From: Scilla litardierei
Lineage: Eukaryota > Streptophyta > Magnoliopsida > Asparagales > Asparagaceae
Reading direction: 5' to 3'
Length of the DNA: 64,000 bases
NCBI GenBank assembly: GCA_030789695.1
Contig: CM061142.1
Span: 353,189,486-353,253,485 of the forward strand
Shown here in pieces: positions 61,651 to 64,000 of the stretch (positions are counted from its first letter, which is position 1; each line of letters begins with the position of its first letter). Made by a program: the position numbers and the translations under genes. The notes beneath the pieces are model-generated. The model saw nothing but the letters and a program-made list of their open reading frames with translations, did no database searches and was not told the origin of the DNA.

Positions 61651-62812
61651 CCACAACGTTTTCTATATAATCTAGAGCTGGTAAAACTTCTAAAAAATAT
61701 TTGCATATGGATGTTGCTGATAAAATGAAAAATTAACATATTGTTTCCCATCTTGCAGGTTTGCAATCTTGTATGGTCGAAGAATGTTAATGAAATCGTC
61801 AGCACCCATGGCTACTCTCAAAACCAAATTATTGTTTGGCGCTACCCAACTATGTCCAAGGTACTTTATCTTCCATTTGCCTATAATTCTTGCAAACTAA
61901 TTTACTTTTTTCTTGCTTTATTTGAATATGTATGCATTCATTACATAGTTTGAATATGTATGCAATTATTGAAGTCTTAATTTGGTTAAACCATCTTCTG
62001 ATGTAGCTTGCAACCCTAACTGGTCACACATTCAGAGTACTGTACCTGGCCATCTCACCTGACGGACAGGTATTGTCTTCTTCCACAATATGGATTTACA
62101 GCTTCTCCTTTTGATCATATTGTGTTCTTCGTCTGACTTGTTTTTCTGTTATTAGACAATTGTCACTGGTGCTGGGGACGAGACACTCAGATTTTGGAAC
62201 GTCTTCCCTTCTCCAAAATTTAAGGTAATTAACTAATGTTTCAATGCTTGTTATGGCACCAATTTCCCTTTTTATAGAACACCAAAACTGATGGACTTAA
62301 GTTAATGACTATAATTTATGATCCTGCCTGATCGCATGATATTCTATTTGTACATATTTGTAGTTTATCCATTTCTTACTTACCATTAAACTAACTAATC
62401 ACTCTTCCTTGCAAAGAGATTCATGTTTCCTCCAAATTCGAGGATGCCCTTATTCTGCGAGGTGACTTCCTCGTCACGTGTTTTTTAACACGCAGACAAT
62501 GTGCATGCACTTCTACGAAATTTCTGACCCATTCTTTCATTTCCACTTGACCTTTTATACATTGATTGTGTTGAACTAGTAGTGAGCAAGAATTATGACA
62601 TTGTTTTCTTCATATAATGCCTTACGGTTTGTTTGCCTTCTCTAATAGCTTCCATTACATTTCTGCACAATGGCTACTTAATTATTACATCCACTCTACC
62701 CTAATTTTTTTTATACAGATAATGATAAATTGGTGTAACTTCTGTTTTTTTGTGGCAGAGCACGGACAGTGATATTGGATCATCATCTTTTGGTAGGACT
62801 CAGATAAGGTGA
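35358..62812 (+). CDS. CCS52A: Cell-cycle switch protein CCS52A / FIZZY-RELATED (Cdh1-type APC/C activator)
   Basis: Exons by GT-AG junctions: 35358-35888, 35974-36096, 36188-36292, 37429-37608, 37796-37858, 37973-38167, 61759-61860, 62007-62069, 62156-62224, 62759-62812; all phase 0, 494 residues, no internal stop. The protein binds the anaphase-promoting complex and presents mitotic cyclins and other substrates for ubiquitination. In plants CCS52A drives mitotic exit and endoreduplication. Visible motifs: C-box DRFIPSR (residues 51-57), the conserved [13 protein letters not shown] linker (170-182), seven WD40 blades (about 185-480), the RVL cyclin-interaction motif (443-445) and the C-terminal Ile-Arg tail (493-494) that docks on APC/C. 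The WD40 part closely resembles Arabidopsis FZR2/CCS52A from memory. The N-terminus is longer, with Ser/Pro-rich and Gly-rich inserts. Intron 6 is 23.6 kb and full of transposons. Confidence 0.95.
38678..39828. mobile_element. hAT-like non-autonomous DNA transposon, copy 1
   Basis: An 1151-bp element flanked by the 8-bp duplication ATCCATAG (38670-38677 and 39829-39836). Ends are imperfect inverted repeats: left GAAGGTTTTAGGTCTCGG; right end, reverse-complemented, CAGGGTTTGAGGTATCGAC. Subterminal sequence is packed with TTTCGGTATCG and CGATACCG words. The 8-bp duplication and the CAGGGTT-type end fit the hAT superfamily. No transposase frame. Confidence 0.65.
39905..41050. mobile_element. Related element, copy 2, rearranged
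   Basis: Begins in sequence with TTTCGACCGAAACTG and GTTTCGGATCGATTTCGG words. It ends near 41030-41045 with GACTAAAACCGAGAC, the inverse of the left end of copies 1 and 3, which suggests a third family member in the opposite orientation. It contains a 147-bp tandem duplication at 40069-40362. Boundaries are approximate and no target duplication was found. Confidence 0.4.
40069..40362. repeat. 147-bp tandem duplication, two copies
   Basis: The unit beginning CAAATGAAAGCATGCCC starts at 40069 and again at 40216 with essentially no differences, ending CCCAATCTCGTCAA. This is a recent local duplication inside copy 2 of the hAT-like family. Confidence 0.92.
41364..42412. mobile_element. hAT-like non-autonomous DNA transposon, copy 3
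   Basis: About 1.05 kb, starting CAAGGTTTTAGGTCTCGG and ending GTCGATACCTAAAACCATC, the same terminal pattern and orientation as copy 1. The middle has a GC-rich GGCGGGCGGCGG patch followed by a CT-rich stretch. A 60-bp tandem duplication with TACTACAGAATTTGATGAG lies at about 42090-42205. No clear 8-bp target duplication. No coding frame. Confidence 0.55.
42413..45340. other. Intron 6 sequence with minor repeats
   Basis: No gene seen. There is a three-unit repeat of CTGAAAATTACGAAAA type at 43365-43450. A short peptide [17 protein letters not shown] at 44581-44631 resembles a decayed retrotransposon zinc knuckle. The rest is unassigned AT-rich intron. Confidence 0.4.
45341..45770 (-). repeat. 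Probable LTR of chromovirus remnant 1
   Basis: Starts TGATACGAACTAGGGC, matching the start TGATACGATCC of the LTR in remnant 2 (59441). It runs to a polypurine-like block (plus-strand ACTTCCCCTAAAAGTG, about 45772). It contains a roughly 75-bp tandem duplication (GCTCGTGGACCTCGTGCTTGC at about 45648 and 45718). The inner end is not certain. Confidence 0.5.
45786..46347 (-). pseudogene. Ty3/gypsy chromovirus pol, C-terminal part with chromodomain (remnant 1)
   Basis: Minus-strand frame 46325-45900 shows the integrase C-terminal region ([46 protein letters not shown]). After an in-frame stop near 45899 a chromodomain-like segment follows ([20 protein letters not shown]...LEDKVALL) to about 45790. 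Chromodomains at the end of pol define chromoviruses and target insertion to marked chromatin. The upstream half of this pol is at 55525-56060, separated by the Sirevirus insertion. Confidence 0.85.
46348..48009 (-). repeat. 3' LTR of the young Sirevirus
   Basis: 1662 bp, plus-strand TGTAGGATCTAAATAAGG to TATTGTTCCCAACA. It pairs with 53863-55524. The GC-rich centre (about 47085-47500) gives open frames such as a reverse 161-codon frame that recurs in both LTRs; these are not genes. Confidence 0.95.
48010..49095 (-). other. Non-coding 3' internal region with repeated polypurine tracts
   Basis: The final tract (plus-strand ATCTCCCCCTTTT, 48010-48022) adjoins the LTR. Further tracts lie at 48117-48170 as three tandem units of TGCTCCCCCTATTGACA (the third slightly altered) and near 48190 (TCTCTCCCCCTTT). 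Between 48250 and 49095 I see no gene; the frame at 48860-49096 is low-complexity. Confidence 0.8.
49096..52017 (-). pseudogene. Pol of the young Sirevirus (protease, integrase, RT, RNase H), disrupted
   Basis: Same frame as gag. Order: protease [11 protein letters not shown] (near 51960), integrase zinc region [11 protein letters not shown]...CVTC, core residues in [14 protein letters not shown] and VVERKNRTL, then reverse transcriptase with IYVDDIIYG (about 50030-50050). RNase H follows with [18 protein letters not shown] and [11 protein letters not shown], ending [13 protein letters not shown]...INTI. Defects: a TAG at 50254-50256 inside RT, and about 18 codons further on a direct jump from AIRILLA to [13 protein letters not shown] (junction about 50183-50190). 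That jump lacks roughly 50 residues, including the RT segment carrying the first catalytic aspartate. The deletion keeps frame. The protein cannot be an active reverse transcriptase. Confidence 0.92.
52018..53817 (-). CDS. Gag of the young Sirevirus, 599 residues
   Basis: Structural capsid protein of a copia retrotransposon; it forms virus-like particles in the cytoplasm that package element RNA. The start [12 protein letters not shown] lies about 30 bases inside the primer site. The N-terminal UBN2/gag-polypeptide-type region ([15 protein letters not shown]) precedes two CCHC zinc knuckles, [14 protein letters not shown] (about residues 296-309) and [14 protein letters not shown] (about 546-559). 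A predicted coiled coil lies between them (about 365-470, Glu/Leu/Asn-rich). The C-terminus has the FKQVWVPKG motif typical of this group. It ends at a TAG (52018-52020) after SSYV; the pol frame continues in the same phase beyond it. Intact, so it could be translated if transcribed. Confidence 0.9.
   Translation of the reverse strand: MNTYDSAITEGQSTVRPPKFNGTDFAYWKARMKIFLVSSDLEIWKIVAKGYHPPTIKIEDIEVPKPEDKWDDNDNKRYALNGKAMNAIICALDRTEFNRISHCLTAQEIWNTLEVTHEGTSQVKESRLALLSSEYDGFHMLPGESIKDMYTRFTNIVYNSKALGKSYDSIDLIRKILRALPSSFRPKVTAIQEARDLTKLKLDDLIGNLLSHELELKTVETREKGEAKPLKTIALKAEESDKEDLDEEHALMVRGFRRFIRTPAGKSEMAKRFNRFNKFNPLNSSSEQNTTKSVQCFNCKKFGHFMKNCPTKNASSEAKGKSFAVTWDDDDEDEPQDEVAQSSLCLIGESDTNKVRDEFSLPELMNICENMNSEITSLESSIENYKEMNFQLQQENYNVLQNEIKLKNEIASLKITIEKLKGKSSITEAIPCQTCASLKLEIKNGNEKIVGLNKRIETLAKNEDNVRKSFINKSVMLVNENIFLKSKVSDLELSIRKFGVGRKSLDIILGYQSIKNDKQGLGFGNVYNENMIKKNHYIKKKKRNAKCYTCGSFEHLYRNCRYKNQNMKFKQVWVPKGTMTNHCGPIWLPRSHIPCSSYV
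53846..53860 (-). promoter_or_regulatory. Primer-binding site of the young Sirevirus
   Basis: The minus strand reads TGGTATCAGAGCTCC two bases inside the 5' LTR. It is complementary to initiator-Met tRNA, the usual copia primer. Confidence 0.93.
53863..55524 (-). repeat. 5' LTR of the young Sirevirus
   Basis: 1662 bp, nearly identical to 46348-48009. Differences noted by eye: near 53893, 54387, 54870, 54873, 55236 and 55461. It carries the promoter that would drive antisense transcription relative to CCS52A. Confidence 0.95.
54580..54589 (-). promoter_or_regulatory. TATA box of the Sirevirus 5' LTR
   Basis: The minus strand reads CCTATATATACCC in mid-LTR, with transcription predicted about 30 bases downstream (near 54550). 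The same sequence is in the 3' LTR at about 47065-47074. Confidence 0.6.
55525..56060 (-). pseudogene. Ty3/gypsy chromovirus integrase core (remnant 1, upstream half)
   Basis: Minus-strand frame 56035-55700 shows [32 protein letters not shown] and [15 protein letters not shown], the gypsy integrase core with two of its acidic residues. A frameshift follows near 55780. Toward 55525 another frame reads [18 protein letters not shown] and [16 protein letters not shown], directly at the Sirevirus insertion point. The remaining pol part is at 45786-46347. No reverse transcriptase or gag of this element is visible to the right, so it was already truncated. Confidence 0.88.
56075..56865 (+). other. 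Acidic-repeat frame and tandem duplications, unknown
   Basis: A 145-codon + frame (56075-56512) is rich in Glu/Pro/Ser ([16 protein letters not shown] type). It then runs into a 115-120 bp imperfect tandem duplication containing CTAACCAACA(G/A)ACAC, ATATTTTTCTATCTTTCACA and TTAGAAGATGTCCATC (units at about 56405 and 56515). A weaker third copy of the tail lies near 56700. I do not recognise the protein; it may be the 3' internal part of the LTR element that follows. Confidence 0.4.
56866..57202 (+). repeat. TRIM-like LTR, 337 bp
   Basis: Starts TGTTAGGATTGTATTTG after a purine-rich GCAGTGGAGAATGATAGTGATAC and ends TCCTACATCACA. It contains AGTCCCACATCGG (56942-56954) and a TATA box CCTATATAAAGGC (about 56984-56996), then AATCAATGAATGAATG. 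A single LTR is visible with no second copy or primer site after it. It may be a solo LTR or the 3' end of a small element on +. Confidence 0.55.
57203..59440. other. Intron 6 sequence with microsatellites
   Basis: No gene seen. It holds a (TA)n run at about 57653-57690 passing directly into (CT)n to about 57728. A roughly 70-bp imperfect duplication with CCGCACTTATTAAGTATGCC lies at about 58068 and 58128. A short inverted repeat around CATCATGATG / CACCATGATGGC is at 58265-58305. Low-complexity frames are not supported. Confidence 0.5.
57652..57728. repeat. (TA)n-(CT)n compound microsatellite
   Basis: About 38 bases of alternating TA followed without interruption by about 38 bases of alternating CT. 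Confidence 0.95.
59441..59831 (-). repeat. LTR of chromovirus remnant 2, 391 bp
   Basis: Plus-strand TGATACGATCCGGTGG to GGGCGTCTGCATCA, so on the minus strand it starts TGATGCAG and ends CGTATCA. It is directly preceded on that strand by the purine tract TTTTGGGGGGTAT (59832-59844). This is the 3' LTR of the minus-strand element; the 5' LTR was not found. Confidence 0.7.
59850..60565 (-). pseudogene. Ty3/gypsy chromovirus pol, C-terminal part with chromodomain (remnant 2)
   Basis: Read on minus from about 60560: [18 protein letters not shown] and [15 protein letters not shown], then [57 protein letters not shown] and HPVFHVSQ (integrase C-terminal region). After frameshifts comes a chromodomain, [21 protein letters not shown]...LEDNVALLG (about 59960-59850). 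It is the same family and orientation as remnant 1 but more complete around the chromodomain. At least three frame breaks; not functional. Confidence 0.85.
60566..61758. other. Last part of intron 6
   Basis: No gene or element recognised apart from a long (AT)n microsatellite (about 61569-61648). The acceptor TCTTGCAG for exon 7 closes the intron at 61758. T-rich sequence precedes it. Confidence 0.5.
61569..61648. repeat. (AT)n microsatellite, about 80 bp
   Basis: About 40 uninterrupted AT dinucleotides, 110 bases upstream of exon 7. A reverse frame of Tyr-Ile repeats across it is an artefact. Confidence 0.97.
61759..62812 (+). CDS. CCS52A: CCS52A exons 7-10 (residues 400-494)
   Basis: Exon 7 (61759-61860) follows a TCTTGCAG acceptor and reads [20 protein letters not shown], the standard continuation of the propeller after exon 6. 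Exon 8 (62007-62069) contains [18 protein letters not shown]; exon 9 (62156-62224) [18 protein letters not shown]; exon 10 (62759-62812) ends [10 protein letters not shown] then TGA. Introns 7-9 are 146, 86 and 534 bp. The last two residues Ile-Arg are the APC/C docking tail. Confidence 0.95.
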
Positions 62813-64000
62813 TACCCGGAATTGCTTGGAACCTCTGAAGCCACTGTATGTAAAACTGCCGATTTTGGTATCAGTCAGTCACGAAAGATTTAGCTTTTCA
62901 CCACCGCCAGCAAGAAGAGACACGCCATTATGTCATTTTTTTTTGTTCATCCCTCTTCATCAGTTCTTCCACCATGGCTGGCAGAAATGAAAGAGATAAA
63001 GAAGCAAGCTGTCTGTGTATAGCCAGTTCATTATTTAATTTTAGCTAGGTATGATGCTGGAAATAGCGAGAAGTAAGCCGTTACATGCTTCACACCTGTA
63101 ATGTAGGAAAGTTTGAGCCTGTATCCTGTCTTCTCATGCACTCTGAATCAAAGTTAATTTGCGTCTACACGATCAGATGTAATTTATGCCCACATATGTA
63201 ACAATGTGGGAAGCAGCGGTTATTTGGCCTGAGTTTCAATGTTTATCTTGTTTTCTCAGGCGGTTTATATCAAAGCTAATGTACGTCTATGCTTAAGAGA
63301 GCATCAGATATACTTTATATTATATACGTAATGCTTGCAAAGTGTGTGGCTATTCGGATGTTTCAGGCTCAGAATCTGAACCTATTGCTTGTGTCAAAAT
63401 AACAATCCTCAAAGCTTGAAGTTCAACAATTCTCTTGCTAAACTTCCTCTTTGCAGCTGATACGTGAATCCTTGGAATCAGTTACGGTTGGAAGTAGCTT
63501 TTTTAACGTCATGCAGCCCAGGTAGGCCAAAACGAAACCAAGCTGCCAAGGGTAAAGTTTTTAAAATCATCAAAGCTTAAGCAACTGAAAATGAAATTGA
63601 GCTCCCCTTGATTGGTTTGGTTGGTTCATTCATCCGCCCATACCGATTTGTTTAACACCAGATTTTAGAAAACTGATATGTAGCTTAACATCAAAGGCTT
63701 TAATTGTATTAAACATAAATACTGCTTTATCAGTAAATGAGGATAAATGCTCTTAAAATAACCTATATAGAGATGACTATGTTAGATAATCTAGCTGTTT
63801 TCATTATTTACCAGTTAGCTGTTTTCTTGTTTAAATTCAAATAAAGCACGAGGCCACGATGTGTGTGCGCGCCGTGCATGTAGGATTGCATAGCGAACGT
63901 GTCAAGCCCACTACCGAGTCTGCAGGATGGCATGACACTATCTGCACAATTCTCGGCATGATTGTTCTTTCCGTTTTGCTCAGCGCATGAATAAAAGGAG
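62813..64000 (+). other. CCS52A 3' untranslated region and downstream flank
   Basis: No second gene seen. The 3' untranslated region starts after TGA 62812. The poly(A) site is not determined; plant signals are weak, and AT-rich stretches near 63140-63200 and 63300-63420 are candidates. Sequence to the window end is low-copy in appearance with no recognisable element. Confidence 0.45.

Larger units (their letters stand above)
38168..61758 (+). other. CCS52A intron 6, 23.6 kb, transposon-filled
   Basis: Bounded by AG|GTAGCG at 38167/38168 and TTGCAG|GTTTGC at 61758/61759, splitting the codons for Gln399 and Val400. It contains hAT-like elements, two gypsy remnants, a 9.2-kb Sirevirus and a TRIM-like LTR, listed separately. 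The assignable retrotransposon coding regions run antisense to the gene. The first 500 bases (38168-38669) carry no recognisable element. Confidence 0.92.

Noticed and set aside
61551..61805. A minus frame with Tyr-Ile repeats overlapping exon 7
   Set aside because: Produced by the AT microsatellite; exon 7 on + is the real coding sequence.

Overview
This is a stretch of a flowering-plant nuclear genome. It holds one intact spliced host gene with GT-AG introns, many LTR retrotransposons and Helitrons of plant type, plant-style LTR promoters, and no bacterial operon structure. The host gene is a CCS52A/FIZZY-RELATED (Cdh1-type) WD40 activator of the anaphase-promoting complex. It is encoded on + by ten exons between 35358 and 62812, predicting 494 residues. 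The GC- and Ser-rich first exon does not fix the species; I can only say angiosperm.

Left part (1-33.6 kb): a nest of transposons with no host gene seen. The outermost element is an old Sirevirus-type Ty1/copia retrotransposon on +, whose 5' end lies before base 1. Its gag-pol is broken. A 9.05-kb non-autonomous, LARD-like copia element (2891-11938; 2.56-kb LTRs, 5-bp target duplication, initiator-Met tRNA primer site) is inserted between its reverse transcriptase and RNase H. After pol come an envelope-like reading frame (about 13687-15300), a TA-rich tract that received three Helitrons in the same orientation and a foldback MITE, a run of polypurine tracts, and the 3' LTR. That LTR is itself split by a 4.6-kb probable solo LTR (27055-31690). 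A second, 5'-truncated Sirevirus-like LTR follows to about 33576.

Middle and right part (33.6-64 kb): roughly 1.8 kb of sequence including the likely promoter and GA-rich leader, then exons 1-6 (35358-38167), a 23.6-kb sixth intron (38168-61758), exons 7-10 (61759-62812), and 3' flank. The intron carries three members of a hAT-like non-autonomous DNA transposon family, two chromodomain-bearing Ty3/gypsy remnants (antisense to the gene), and a TRIM-like LTR. It also carries a young Sirevirus (46348-55524, antisense) whose 1662-bp LTRs differ at about six positions. That Sirevirus inserted into the integrase-coding region of the first gypsy remnant. It carries two in-frame stops and an in-frame deletion in reverse transcriptase, so it was probably copied by another element's proteins.

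The only functional host role visible is CCS52A: it recruits substrates to APC/C and promotes cell-cycle exit and endoreduplication. All exons keep frame across the transposon load, so the gene looks functional. The most unusual signals are the roughly 30-copy 77-bp array built from a Helitron 5' terminus, the giant nested intron, and the defective yet very young Sirevirus.
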